NCBI GenBank assembly: GCA_018333785.1
Contig: JAGXSU010000084.1
Span: 1-64,000, forward strand
From: Methylomicrobium sp.
Lineage (GTDB): Bacteria > Pseudomonadota > Gammaproteobacteria > Methylococcales > Methylomonadaceae
Reading direction: 5' to 3'
DNA length: 64,000 nt
Each line of letters opens with the position of its first letter. Within the stretch, counting starts at the first letter, position 1. The notes below the pieces were generated by a model. That model saw only the letters and a program-made list of their open reading frames with translations, was not told the origin of the DNA and did not search any database. This document shows positions 20,039-30,301 of the stretch, in pieces. A program made the translations under genes and the position numbers.

Positions 20039-20126
20039 GAAATTCCTATACTTAACCAATCAAGCTTTACCAGGCGGGCAATTTACAAGTACCCAGACAT
20101 TTTAAACGTTATACGACCATTTCATA

Positions 20127-20205
20127 GGCTCTGTTCGTTTTAATAGTGGATATAGACCCGCGGCAAACGAAAGAGCGATGTAGGACGGATAAGGCGAACA
20201 AAGCC
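20127..20205. repeat. MITE-like repeat family A, short element E3 (79 bp)
   Basis: Ends GGCTCTGTTCG...CGAACAAAGCC; flanked by ATTTCATA / ATTTCAAA (7 of 8). Confidence 0.55.
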
Positions 20206-20617
20206 ATTTCAAAGGTGCTCTATGGATTGGCTGAATGATTTCACTTACCAGGTGAAGCATTGACTTCACACAATCCGTAGTTAAATTTGGTGAATCATTA
20301 TCCGGCAATTCATCACCCCTGTCATGCGCTTATAGCGCCAATACCGTACTTTCAAATAATCCGGCAGCCTATACGCTATTTTATTTTCAGAGTCATCCAA
20401 ATGATGTACATCCTGTGGATAAGTCTGTGCGCAGCTTGTTTTTTCTAAGTGCATAAGTCTCCTCTGCGGCAAACTAAACGCCCCTATAAAAAATTTAATC
20501 CTTAATTATTACAACAAGATAGGTTATAACACCGGATCGCTTAAGCCATCTTCCAAGCAATAGAAACAGCCGAGGTCAACTGTGCATAACTCGTGTCGAG
20601 TCTAAACCAATTTACAG

Positions 20618-23600
20618 CTAAAAACGATCATCCCATGCTTTTTCAAGACGCTTGGCTGAGACAGGAAAAGGCGTTTTTAACTGCTGGGCATACAAAGAGA
20701 CTCTGAACTCTTCCAGTAACCAGCGAAACGGATCGGATTCGGGAATCACGCTTTTTTTCTTGGCTCGTTCGGCCACTTCCTTCCAAAAACGCTGACAAAA
20801 GCGGTTGATTTCCTGCTGCTTCTGCACGTCGTTATTCATTTTTTCCAGACGGTATTCAACCGCCTTCAAGTAGCGGGGAAACTGCTTTAGCTGCAGATAA
20901 GGCGTTCTTCTGATAAACCCCGCAAACACCAGTAAACGGAGTTGCTCGTTAATATCCTTACCCAGCGGATCAGAGGCGTTCAGCCGCTGCAATTGCCTGT
21001 TGATTGCCCCGACGCGCTCCATGACTTCCTTGGCAAGTAGGCTTGCCTCATTTGTCACCTGGATCAATTTTGATTTATGCGCGTCAAGACGCTGCTCAAA
21101 AATCGGCTGGCTTCTTATCAAGCCCTCATCCAGGAATACCGATGAGAATACGCAATATAAAATATCGTCTTTAAATGATTGCCCGCCATAATTGTTTAGC
21201 AACGGATGTGGCGAAAGTTTTTGATAAATCAATTCCAAAGCCGGTGAATGCGGCATATTTTTGAGCAAATATTTGCACTCTTTGGCTAAATACAACTGAA
21301 ACAGTTTGACCAATCCGTCGTGATGCGTGTCATCGGCTTTTTGCCGGGTATCAAAAATCTTGACGCCTATCGAGTCACCTTCATCAACAATTGCCGGATA
21401 GCCTATAAATGCCTGGCCTTGCTGGATAAATTGGTAGGTTTCCGGTAAATCATCGAAAGCCCATTGCACACAACCGGTGTAATTGAGCTCATCGGCCGCT
21501 ATTTGGTCAAAAGTTTGTCCTGCTTTTTGGCTAAACCGACTCTGCAATTGCTTGAGGTCGCGACCGTAATCGAGCAACTTGCCTTGCTCATCGACGATGC
21601 GATAGTTCATTTTTAAATGATCGCTGAGCACGTCGGGATGCCATTCATTTGAAGGTATCGCCTCGCCGGTCAGTTTTCGTAAGCGTGTCCCCAGCCATTC
21701 ATACAAAGAGCCTTTAAAATCCGGTTCGATTTCAAGACACTGTTTTGCCGTTTGCGGCACCGGGACAAAATGTTTTCTCAGCTGTTTGGGCAGCGATTTG
21801 ATCAAGCCAATCACTTTTTCCTCGAGCATTCCGGGCACCAGCCATTCGAAAGGCTGTTCGCTGACCTGATTGAGCTGATGAACAGGGATGATCGCTGTCA
21901 CGCCGTCCTCGTCATGGCCGGGTTCGAAGCGATATTGCAGATTAAACGTCAAGCGCCCTACTGATTTGCTGTCAGGAAAATCCCATTCATTGACCAAATG
22001 GTCTTGTTCGCGCGTAAGATCCTCTTTGGTTAAAAACAGGAGCCTGGAATTCTCACGTTCAACCGTTTTGCGCCATTGCTCAAAGGTTACGCCGTTGACT
22101 ACTGATTCGGGAATTTTTTTATCATAAAACTGAAACAGCCATTCTTCGTCTTCAATCAAGTCAACCCGGCGTCCTTTATGCTGGATATAGCCGACTTCTT
22201 CCAGCAATTGCTGGTTAACCTTAAAAAAGGGCGCATTGGTTTGATATTCATGATTGACCAAACCGAAACGTATGAAGAAATCGCGCGCCGCCTTTGGATC
22301 AACATGTTCATAAGGAATCTTGCGCTTGGCCTGAAGTGTCAGTCCATACAGCAAGGTGCGCTCGTATATGCCGCTGCGCCCGGCTTTTTTCTCCCAGTGC
22401 GGATCGTAGTAGTTGCGTTTGATCAGATGACCTGAACACGCCTCTATCCATTCCGATTCAATTTGGGCAACCGTGCGAGCATACACTTTGCTGGTCTCGA
22501 CGTGTTCTGCCGCCATAATCCATTTTGGCCTCAGCTTATGTAAGCCGGATCCCGGAAAAATAAAGAATTTTAGCCCACGCGCGCCCAAGTATTCGTATTG
22601 CTCATGCTTAAAACCTATGTTGGATAACAATCCAGGCAATAGCGCGCGATGAATTTCGGAATAGCCCGCTTCCAGCATATTGGGCTTGAATTTAAGCTCA
22701 CCTTTGATGACCTGCATGATTTGAGCATGAATATCAAACCACTCTTTCATGCGGATATATGACAAAAACTGATCCTTGCAGTATTTACGCAGCTTGTTGT
22801 TCGACAGATGTTTTTTCTGTTCTTCGAAGGCATTCCAGAGGTTGAGCAACGTCAGAAAATCCGATTCTGGGTGCTTGTAGATCGCATGCTTGGCTTCGGC
22901 TTGCGGAAGTTTGTCGGCGGGTTTATCCCTGGGATCCTGAACACTCAGCGCTGAAACGATGATTGATACCTCGGTTAAACAATTCAGTTCAGCGGCAGCC
23001 AGCAACATCCGGGCAAGTTTGGGATCAGTGGGCAGTTTGGCGATCTGTTTGCCCATCTCGGTCAACCGCCCTTGCTTATCCAGAGCGTTGACTTCATGCA
23101 GCATGGTTTTGCCGTCGCGGATCATCTTGTCTTCAGGCGGCTCGACAAACGGAAAGTCTTCGATATCACCCAGATTCAACGAAATCATTTGCAAAATGAC
23201 CGAGGATAAATTGGTCCTCAGGATTTCCGGTTCCGTAAATTCCGGACGGACACTAAAATCTTCCTTCGAATACAAACGAATGCAAATACCCTCGGCAACC
23301 CGCCCACATCGCCCTGCTCGCTGATTGGCACTGGCCTGGGAAATTTTTTCTATGGGTAAACGCTGAATTTTACTGCGATGACTGTATCGGCTGATACGGG
23401 CATGACCGGTATCAATCACGCAGCGAATGCCGGGTACTGTCAACGATGTTTCAGCGACATTGGTCGCTAATACGATCCTTAGCCCACCTTTGGGCTTGAA
23501 CACCTGCTCCTGCTCACTGACACTGAGTTTTGAATAGAGCGGCAGAATTTCGTAACCGGTAGGGTGGTGTTTTCTTAACGATTCGGTTGTTTCCCTGATT

Positions 23601-24505
23601 TCCCGCTCGCCGCTTAAAAAAATCAGAATATCACCGCGCATGTCCCGCGCTAATTCGTCAACCGCATCCAGAATCGCCTGCTGCAAATCAGCCGTGGTTT
23701 CATCATTTTCTTCGCTTTGCTCTATGGGCCGGTAGCGAATATCGACGGGGTAAGTCCGGCCGGATACTTCGACAATCGGCGCACCGCTGTAATGTTTGGC
23801 AAAACGTTCCGGATCAATCGTGGCCGAAGTTATGATCAGCTTCAGGTCCGGCCTCTTGGGCAAGAGCCAACGCATGTAACCCAGCAAAAAATCGATATTC
23901 AAACTGCGTTCGTGAGCCTCATCAATGATGATCGTGTCATATTGATTGAGGTAAGGATCATTTTGAGTCTCGGCCAGCAAAATTCCGTCGGTCATTAATT
24001 TCACCAATGAATCGGAATGCGTTTTATCGTAAAAGCGGACTTTATAACCGACCGATTTACCAAGAGGCTCGCCCAGTTCTTCGGCAATTCTGTCGGCCAC
24101 GGTGCGAGCAGCAATCCGGCGCGGCTGGGTATGCCCAATGAAGCCCGAAGTGCCCCGACCGATAGCTAAACAAATTTTCGGCAGCTGAGTTGTCTTGCCT
24201 GAACCGGTCTCGCCGCAAACGATAACGACCTGGTGCTGCTGAATCAGCTGGGCAATTTCATCTTTTTTGCCGCTGACCGGTAAATCGGGAAAGTTGATCG
24301 CCGGAATACTGGCCTGTCTTTTCAGCTTTTTGCCAACTGACTGCTCAATGCGTCCGGCCAAAGCGGCCAGTTTTGGCTCCTGAATTTTACCTTTCTGATA
24401 ATCGCTACGCAGCCTATCCAACTCGCGCTTTAAGCTGTGCCGGTCTTGATTGAGACAGTCGGACAGCTTTTTACTCAGTTGCTTGATAAGATCTTGCGAA
24501 GACAT
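20618..24505 (-). CDS. hrpA: ATP-dependent RNA helicase HrpA (DEAH-box)
   Basis: GETGSGKTTQLPKICL, DEAHERSLNIDF, SATID, QRAGRCGR; full-length architecture. Confidence 0.95.
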   Translation of the reverse strand: MSSQDLIKQLSKKLSDCLNQDRHSLKRELDRLRSDYQKGKIQEPKLAALAGRIEQSVGKKLKRQASIPAINFPDLPVSGKKDEIAQLIQQHQVVIVCGETGSGKTTQLPKICLAIGRGTSGFIGHTQPRRIAARTVADRIAEELGEPLGKSVGYKVRFYDKTHSDSLVKLMTDGILLAETQNDPYLNQYDTIIIDEAHERSLNIDFLLGYMRWLLPKRPDLKLIITSATIDPERFAKHYSGAPIVEVSGRTYPVDIRYRPIEQSEENDETTADLQQAILDAVDELARDMRGDILIFLSGEREIRETTESLRKHHPTGYEILPLYSKLSVSEQEQVFKPKGGLRIVLATNVAETSLTVPGIRCVIDTGHARISRYSHRSKIQRLPIEKISQASANQRAGRCGRVAEGICIRLYSKEDFSVRPEFTEPEILRTNLSSVILQMISLNLGDIEDFPFVEPPEDKMIRDGKTMLHEVNALDKQGRLTEMGKQIAKLPTDPKLARMLLAAAELNCLTEVSIIVSALSVQDPRDKPADKLPQAEAKHAIYKHPESDFLTLLNLWNAFEEQKKHLSNNKLRKYCKDQFLSYIRMKEWFDIHAQIMQVIKGELKFKPNMLEAGYSEIHRALLPGLLSNIGFKHEQYEYLGARGLKFFIFPGSGLHKLRPKWIMAAEHVETSKVYARTVAQIESEWIEACSGHLIKRNYYDPHWEKKAGRSGIYERTLLYGLTLQAKRKIPYEHVDPKAARDFFIRFGLVNHEYQTNAPFFKVNQQLLEEVGYIQHKGRRVDLIEDEEWLFQFYDKKIPESVVNGVTFEQWRKTVERENSRLLFLTKEDLTREQDHLVNEWDFPDSKSVGRLTFNLQYRFEPGHDEDGVTAIIPVHQLNQVSEQPFEWLVPGMLEEKVIGLIKSLPKQLRKHFVPVPQTAKQCLEIEPDFKGSLYEWLGTRLRKLTGEAIPSNEWHPDVLSDHLKMNYRIVDEQGKLLDYGRDLKQLQSRFSQKAGQTFDQIAADELNYTGCVQWAFDDLPETYQFIQQGQAFIGYPAIVDEGDSIGVKIFDTRQKADDTHHDGLVKLFQLYLAKECKYLLKNMPHSPALELIYQKLSPHPLLNNYGGQSFKDDILYCVFSSVFLDEGLIRSQPIFEQRLDAHKSKLIQVTNEASLLAKEVMERVGAINRQLQRLNASDPLGKDINEQLRLLVFAGFIRRTPYLQLKQFPRYLKAVEYRLEKMNNDVQKQQEINRFCQRFWKEVAERAKKKSVIPESDPFRWLLEEFRVSLYAQQLKTPFPVSAKRLEKAWDDRF

Positions 24506-24663
24506 TTTTCTTTTTCCAATGACAAGTGGCGGGTATTATAGCGGCTACGCACACCTTTTTTGTCAATATGGACAACTATTCCTGTGCCTACTAAACTAAA
24601 TACACGGTCAAGTTAAGCTGACCTGATTAACGATTCCGCCCGATTAAATTCAAAGGTGCCGTT

Positions 24664-25221
24664 GTGATTACGTCTGTATCAATGCATCCAATCTCGAATT
24701 GGCCAGGTATAAGTCCTGAAAAGGCGCATGCACAAGAAAAAAATACCGGCTCCTCAACCGCAACAACGCAAGAAAAACTGCCGCAAACCGGCACTTCAGC
24801 CTCGCCTGAAGCGCAAGATCTTGAAAAAATTAAAGTCATAGAATCACTGAAAGCCAGAGACCGTGAAGTCAGAGCACATGAACAAGCGCATATTTCGGCA
24901 TCAGGAGGATTGGCAACCGGCGGTGCCAGCTTCACTTATCAACAAGGCCCGGACGGCAAGCGCTATGCAATCGGAGGGGAAGTCAACATTGACACTTCTT
25001 CAGTACCCGGAGACCCCAGCGCAACATTAAGAAAAGCAGAAACGATAAGACGGGCGGCACTTGCGCCGGCCAATCCATCCGGGCAGGATTACAAAGTTGC
25101 ATCCAAAGCCGCCCAGATGGCAACGAAAGCGCAAATGGATATGATAAAACTGCAACAGGAAACTCAATCAGAGACCGCATCTGAAGAAAAACCCAGCCTG
25201 AAGATTGACCTGACGGCCTGA
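24664..25221 (+). CDS. Putative metalloprotease (SprA-related / CJM1_0395-like family)
   Basis: REVRAHEQAHISASGGLATGGASFTYQQGPDGKRYAIGGEVNIDTS with HExxH-type HEQAH motif. Confidence 0.75.
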   Translation: MITSVSMHPISNWPGISPEKAHAQEKNTGSSTATTQEKLPQTGTSASPEAQDLEKIKVIESLKARDREVRAHEQAHISASGGLATGGASFTYQQGPDGKRYAIGGEVNIDTSSVPGDPSATLRKAETIRRAALAPANPSGQDYKVASKAAQMATKAQMDMIKLQQETQSETASEEKPSLKIDLTA

Positions 25222-25236
25222 GCGACCGATTAAATT

Positions 25237-25965
25237 CTAGATCTCAACGACCCGATTGACATCAAAACCTTCCACCATTTTTCTCCCCACATAACCTCTT
25301 GGATTGCATAACACCCTGGCTCCGGCAATCCGGTAATCGCCGGGACTGTGAACATGTCCATGAAACCATGCAGCAATCTCGTACTCATGCAGCAACCATT
25401 TTAAATCGTTGCAATAGGCTAATTTTTTCAGGGCTTGAGGCGATCCATTCCAGCTCCATTCGGAAGGAGCATGGTGGGTAACAATGATTGTTTTTCCTGA
25501 AAACGGTTGCTCCAGTTCAGCTATTAACCACTTTTTTGAACGTTCATGTAGCTTGAAAAAAGCAAGTGGATCAAACGCGTTTTCTGAATATTTTATTTTT
25601 CTAAAATCATTCAGCGAATTGCTCAGAATAGCCACTTTCTCCTCTCCGTCCTGAAACAAATCAGTCCACAAGGTACAGCCCAAAAATCTGACCCCTTGAA
25701 AAATAAACTGATTATTTTCCAAAAAATGAATCCGGCTGCCAGCGCACTGCTCTCTGAGTGTCTTTAACGTGTCATGATACTCCTGGGTATAAAACTCATG
25801 ATTTCCGGCAACATAGATAACCGGTTTGTTGATTGTTTTGAGCCATTCAACACCTTGCTTATAGATGCCGATGTCTCCCGCCGCTATAATGATATCGGCA
25901 TCATTACCCGGCAGATCCAGTGGGCCGAATTCAAGATGAAGGTCTGAAAAATAGTTGATTTTCAC
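25237..25965 (-). CDS. Calcineurin-like metallophosphoesterase
   Basis: FSDLHLEF, AAGDIGIY, VAGNHEFY, VTHHAPS, HGHVH motifs. Confidence 0.9.
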   Translation of the reverse strand: MKINYFSDLHLEFGPLDLPGNDADIIIAAGDIGIYKQGVEWLKTINKPVIYVAGNHEFYTQEYHDTLKTLREQCAGSRIHFLENNQFIFQGVRFLGCTLWTDLFQDGEEKVAILSNSLNDFRKIKYSENAFDPLAFFKLHERSKKWLIAELEQPFSGKTIIVTHHAPSEWSWNGSPQALKKLAYCNDLKWLLHEYEIAAWFHGHVHSPGDYRIAGARVLCNPRGYVGRKMVEGFDVNRVVEI

Positions 25966-26053
25966 TAATTAACTCTATTGAAAGCCGGGTATAAGGTATA
26001 CTGTGGCTTATTTTTTCAGATAACAACAACCTTTTCCATAAAGATATTTGGCT

Positions 26054-27277
26054 ATGTCAAGCAGACCAAGAAAAATCACACAACAAGTTCAAATCGGTGA
26101 TATTAAAGTCGGAGGTGGCGCTCCGATTGTTGTTCAATCCATGACTAATACTGACACAGCGGATGTCAGCTCAACGGTCAATCAGGTTATGGAGTTGTCA
26201 AGAGCCGGTTCCGAGATTGTCCGGATTACTGTCAATACGGAAGAAGCGGCAAAAGCAGTTGCCGAAATTCGCAACCAGCTGGATCAAAAAGGTTTTACTG
26301 TGCCGCTGGTCGGAGACTTTCATTTCAATGGCCACAAGCTGTTGGAAAAATATCCCGATTGCGCTCAGGCCCTGGATAAATACCGCATAAATCCCGGAAA
26401 CGTCGGTCGTGGTAAAAGCCGTGATCCTCAGTTTCAGCAAATGATTGAATTTGCATGCCAATATAACAAACCGGTGCGCATTGGCGTCAATGGCGGCAGT
26501 TTGGATCAAGCCGTTCTTACCCGCTTGCTGGATGAAAACAGGGAAAAGCCTGAACCCTTACCCTTGTCAGCCATCACTCGAGAAGCAATTATCCTCTCTG
26601 CCCTGGAAAGCGCTGCTAAAGCAGAGGAAATTGGCCTGGGTAGAGATAAGATATTACTGTCTTGCAAAATCAGCAACGTCCAGGAATTGATCAAAATCTA
26701 TCAGGATTTGTCGGACCGTTGCGATTATTCGCTGCACCTTGGCCTGACCGAAGCCGGCATGGGCTCCAAAGGCATAGTCGCTTCGGCTGCAGCCTTGTCT
26801 GTATTGATGCAACAAGGCATAGGCGATACCATTCGCATATCCCTGACACCTGAACCCGGCACAGCAAGAACCCAAGAAGTCGTCGTCGCTCAAGAGATTC
26901 TCCAAACCATGGGATTCAGATCGTTTACCCCAATGGTCATTTCCTGCCCGGGATGCGGACGTACTACCAGTGATTATTTCCAACGATTAGCGATGGACAT
27001 TCAATCCTACTTACGCATCAGCATGCCCACATGGAAAAAGAAATATCCCGGCGTAGAAAAAATGGAAGTTGCGGTAATGGGTTGCGTGGTGAACGGTCCG
27101 GGTGAAAGTAAAAGTGCTAACATCGGCATCAGTTTACCGGGTACCGGTGAAACGCCTGTTGCCCCTGTCTACGAAGACGGAGAAAAAACGGTGACACTAA
27201 AAGGTGATCATATAGCCGAGGAATTCCAGGCTATCGTTGAACGTTATATAGAAAGCCACTACGGCACTTCCAACTAA
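26054..27277 (+). CDS. ispG: 4-hydroxy-3-methylbut-2-en-1-yl diphosphate synthase IspG (GcpE)
   Basis: [49 protein letters not shown]. Confidence 0.97.
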   Translation: MSSRPRKITQQVQIGDIKVGGGAPIVVQSMTNTDTADVSSTVNQVMELSRAGSEIVRITVNTEEAAKAVAEIRNQLDQKGFTVPLVGDFHFNGHKLLEKYPDCAQALDKYRINPGNVGRGKSRDPQFQQMIEFACQYNKPVRIGVNGGSLDQAVLTRLLDENREKPEPLPLSAITREAIILSALESAAKAEEIGLGRDKILLSCKISNVQELIKIYQDLSDRCDYSLHLGLTEAGMGSKGIVASAAALSVLMQQGIGDTIRISLTPEPGTARTQEVVVAQEILQTMGFRSFTPMVISCPGCGRTTSDYFQRLAMDIQSYLRISMPTWKKKYPGVEKMEVAVMGCVVNGPGESKSANIGISLPGTGETPVAPVYEDGEKTVTLKGDHIAEEFQAIVERYIESHYGTSN

Positions 27278-27288
27278 AATCAACCTTT

Positions 27289-27317
27289 TATCCTTTGGTC
27301 TCGCAGACCAAAGGATA
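27289..27317. terminator. Hairpin TATCCTTTGGTCT-CGC-AGACCAAAGGATA downstream of ispG
   Basis: 13-bp perfect inverted repeat with 3-nt loop; no strong T tract. Confidence 0.55.
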
Positions 27318-27331
27318 TACAGCTGAATACG

Positions 27332-27805
27332 ATGAGCTCACCGGAAACAGAACTGTCACGTTTGGGCTGGCGAGAATGGACTGCCCTGCCCGACTTGAAT
27401 ATCCCCCTGATCAAAGCCAAAGTAGATACCGGCGCCCGCTCTTCAGCACTTCATGCTTTTATGGTTGACCCCTATAAACGCGGAGGAAGCCACTGGATTA
27501 TGTTCGCTATCCATCCGTATCAAAACAGAACCGATATTATTGTGGAATGTCACTCTCCAGTCCATGATCGGCGGATTGTATCGGACTCTGGAGGACATCG
27601 TAACCGCCGCTATGTCATAAAAACTCAGCTGGTTGTCGGTCAAAAAATAACGATGGCAGAACTGACGTTAACCAATCGCGACACCATGAAATTCAGGATG
27701 TTATTGGGACGAACCGCAATGCGGGGCCAGTATCTAGTCGATCCGCAAAAGTCTTATCTGCAGGGAAAACCGGAGATCGTGGCACCTTTGAAGCAACCGG
27801 ATTGA
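27332..27805 (+). CDS. RimK-associated retropepsin-like/ATP-dependent zinc protease family protein
   Basis: LGWREWTALPDLNIPLIKAKVDTGARSSALHAF...MLLGRTAMRGQYLVDPQKSYL. Confidence 0.85.
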   Translation: MSSPETELSRLGWREWTALPDLNIPLIKAKVDTGARSSALHAFMVDPYKRGGSHWIMFAIHPYQNRTDIIVECHSPVHDRRIVSDSGGHRNRRYVIKTQLVVGQKITMAELTLTNRDTMKFRMLLGRTAMRGQYLVDPQKSYLQGKPEIVAPLKQPD

Positions 27806-27865
27806 TCCAGAGGAGTCACTATCAATTAACGCAAATACAGATGCCGAAAGTTACTCCGCCTGAAT

Positions 27866-29047
27866 CTAACCGGGTTTTCCGTCTTCTCTGGGGGCAGCGA
27901 GTATCGGCCCGTAGTAATACAGAAACAGTGAAAAGGCGGCAAGCCAACATAAGGTTGACAAATAAAGCATCTGCCCATACCAATCAGGAAGCATAGCGGG
28001 CATGATCACTCGGGCAAAAGCTGACAGATTGATCAATACAAAGGCGAGAGCAATCACATTGGAGGTTTTAAGTATTCTGCCGGTATGACCCAAAGCAACC
28101 CTGGCCATCATACCCATGGTCAAAACCCCTATGCCACCGACTGTAAATGCATGCATCGATAAATAAGCCGGTATCAAACCATAGGCGGAAAGACCCACCA
28201 TCACAAAGCCCAAAATAATCCATCCGTAGCCTATATATAAAATCCACAACAGTGGAACATACCAGATACGATGGATGTACCAGCCTGCAATCCTCAAAAC
28301 GTTAGCTATCACCGCGCCAACGACGGCGATGAGTAAAACCGCACCACTAATATCAAGCATTTGCAGAGCAAAAACGCTTACACCGCTGGCTATAGACAAC
28401 ACATCCAGCACGGGACTTCTGATGGCCAGGGTGCCCGACAAGCCTTTCTCTGTAAAAAAAGGAAACACAATGCCTGCGATGACAAGAATCATCGTAATAA
28501 TGGTATAAACCAGAAGCTGTATACCCAATTGAGCGACGTTGTCCGCCAGATCCAATTGTTCGACATGAATTAAGGTATTGGCTATTGCCATTACCAGCAG
28601 CAAGCCCAAAAACAGGGTACTTCGCTTGTCTCGCGCAGCTAAAACAGGCTTAACCAGAGCCACTATCAACACCGGCAAAAAGGCCCAATCGATGATCGCG
28701 ATCATCAAATCCGGCAATAATCCTGAATAAAAAGGCACGATTCGCCCATAAAGCCACAGCAAACATAACCCTGCCAATTGATCACCGCTTAAAGTGGCCT
28801 GATTTGTCCAGTTTCTTATCGCTGTCAGTAAAAAACCGGCGATGACTGCCGACGTGTAACCCATTAGCATCTCGTGAGCGTGCCAACCGGTTATTTGAAA
28901 ATAATTCTTGAGCTCTATCTCTCCCTTGAACAAGCCGTTCCATAACGTGATTAAAACTAAAGCCGACAAAACAGCTAAAGCGAAAAAAGCTCTGAACCCA
29001 AGACTAAACAGTGGATAGTCAAATATTTTTTCTTTGGTGTTATTCAT
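27866..29047 (-). CDS. NnrS family multi-TM protein
   Basis: PLFSLGFRAFFALAVLSAL, GWHAHEMLMGYTSAVIAGFLLTAI, HAFTVGGIGVLTMGMMARVALGHTGR. Confidence 0.92.
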   Translation of the reverse strand: MNNTKEKIFDYPLFSLGFRAFFALAVLSALVLITLWNGLFKGEIELKNYFQITGWHAHEMLMGYTSAVIAGFLLTAIRNWTNQATLSGDQLAGLCLLWLYGRIVPFYSGLLPDLMIAIIDWAFLPVLIVALVKPVLAARDKRSTLFLGLLLVMAIANTLIHVEQLDLADNVAQLGIQLLVYTIITMILVIAGIVFPFFTEKGLSGTLAIRSPVLDVLSIASGVSVFALQMLDISGAVLLIAVVGAVIANVLRIAGWYIHRIWYVPLLWILYIGYGWIILGFVMVGLSAYGLIPAYLSMHAFTVGGIGVLTMGMMARVALGHTGRILKTSNVIALAFVLINLSAFARVIMPAMLPDWYGQMLYLSTLCWLAAFSLFLYYYGPILAAPREDGKPG

Positions 29048-29835
29048 TTTTCCAGCCAGTCAAGTTCCGCCTCTGAGAAGCCTGCCATTATACGCATTTC
29101 TCTATTAAATGGCCCTTTGGGTTTCCCCATGTCGTAATTTTTGATCAGATCAATATAGTGTTTATCGGGTGCCAGCGTTTGCCGTTCGCATTCAAACTTA
29201 AACCATTTTGAACCCAGCTCCACATGACCGATTTCATCGTTTAGAATTTTTTCCAGAATAGCAGCGCTCTTTGTATCGCCGATGCCTTTAAATTTATCGA
29301 TCATGACCGGTGTCGCATCAAGTCCTCTCGCCTCCATGCAACGCGGCACAACAGCCAATCTTGCCAAAAGATCCTCAGCAGTTTGCTGTGCGTGTTCCCA
29401 TAAGCCTCCGTGCGCAGGCAGATCACCGTAGTCAATTCCCCTGCTGATAAGATGTTCACGAATCATGGAAAAATGCTGAGCTTCTTCTTCAGCAACTAAA
29501 AGCCAGTCTTTATAGAAATTTTCGGGCATATCACGAAACCGGTATAGCATGTCCCAAGCCAATGATATGGCGATAAATTCGATATGTGCGATAGCATGGA
29601 AGAAGGCCGTTTTGCCTTCTGCAGTATTAAACGATCGCTTGGGCATATGGCGAGGAGACATTAGAATGGGACGCTGCGGAAATCGAACCTGATCGATAGC
29701 CATTGGCGAATCAGAAGATTCGAAGCATAATTCCCCTCTTTCAAATTGCTGCCAGGCCAAATGTGTCCACTTTAGCTTGCCCTCAATGGAGTCATCACTC
29801 AAGCACAGCCTGGCTAAATCAAATATGTTTTTCAT
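29044..29835 (-). CDS. DUF455 family ferritin-like protein
   Basis: HAIAHIEFIAISLAWD, LLVAEEEAQHFSMI, VPRCMEARGLDATP, LNDEIGHVELG. Confidence 0.85.
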   Translation of the reverse strand: MKNIFDLARLCLSDDSIEGKLKWTHLAWQQFERGELCFESSDSPMAIDQVRFPQRPILMSPRHMPKRSFNTAEGKTAFFHAIAHIEFIAISLAWDMLYRFRDMPENFYKDWLLVAEEEAQHFSMIREHLISRGIDYGDLPAHGGLWEHAQQTAEDLLARLAVVPRCMEARGLDATPVMIDKFKGIGDTKSAAILEKILNDEIGHVELGSKWFKFECERQTLAPDKHYIDLIKNYDMGKPKGPFNREMRIMAGFSEAELDWLEK

Positions 29836-29851
29836 TGTAAACCGATTAAAA

Positions 29852-30208
29852 ATGACTCAATTACTGGATACCTTCGCACTGATTATTTACTGTTCTTTCA
29901 TCTATTGGCTTTCAGATCAGCCATCGGTGCCTGTGCCCATGTGGTTTGACCATCAGGACAAGCTTTATCACGGTGGCGCCTATTTTATAATGGCTATACT
30001 CACATGGCGATTATTTAGGCACTTTACCGCAAAACCCTGGTTGACTGGGATTTTAGCCTTTATCTTCTGCAGCTTATTTGGCTTATCCGATGAATGGCAT
30101 CAATCTTTTGTTGCCGGCCGATATTCTGATTTGGCAGACTGGATAGCTGACAGCGTTGGCGCAATGATAGGCATATTGGCCATCTATCGATTAACATCCC
30201 GCGCCTGA
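29852..30208 (+). CDS. VanZ family membrane protein
   Basis: Small multi-TM protein with KLYHGGAYFIMAILTW and SDEWHQSFVAGRYSDLADWIADSVGAMIG. Confidence 0.85.
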   Translation: MTQLLDTFALIIYCSFIYWLSDQPSVPVPMWFDHQDKLYHGGAYFIMAILTWRLFRHFTAKPWLTGILAFIFCSLFGLSDEWHQSFVAGRYSDLADWIADSVGAMIGILAIYRLTSRA

Positions 30209-30301
30209 ATCCGCTAGAATAGCTAAGTTGCAGAGAGCACCCTGTTGTTTATCAAAGGTTTTAAAGCCTGAGTCGTTTAGCCATTCAATATCTTACATTC
30301 T

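Noticed and set aside
20102-20472. Two short minus-strand ORFs (68 and 63 aa)
   Set aside because: They cover the E3 repeat and an AT-rich intergenic region with no domain signal.
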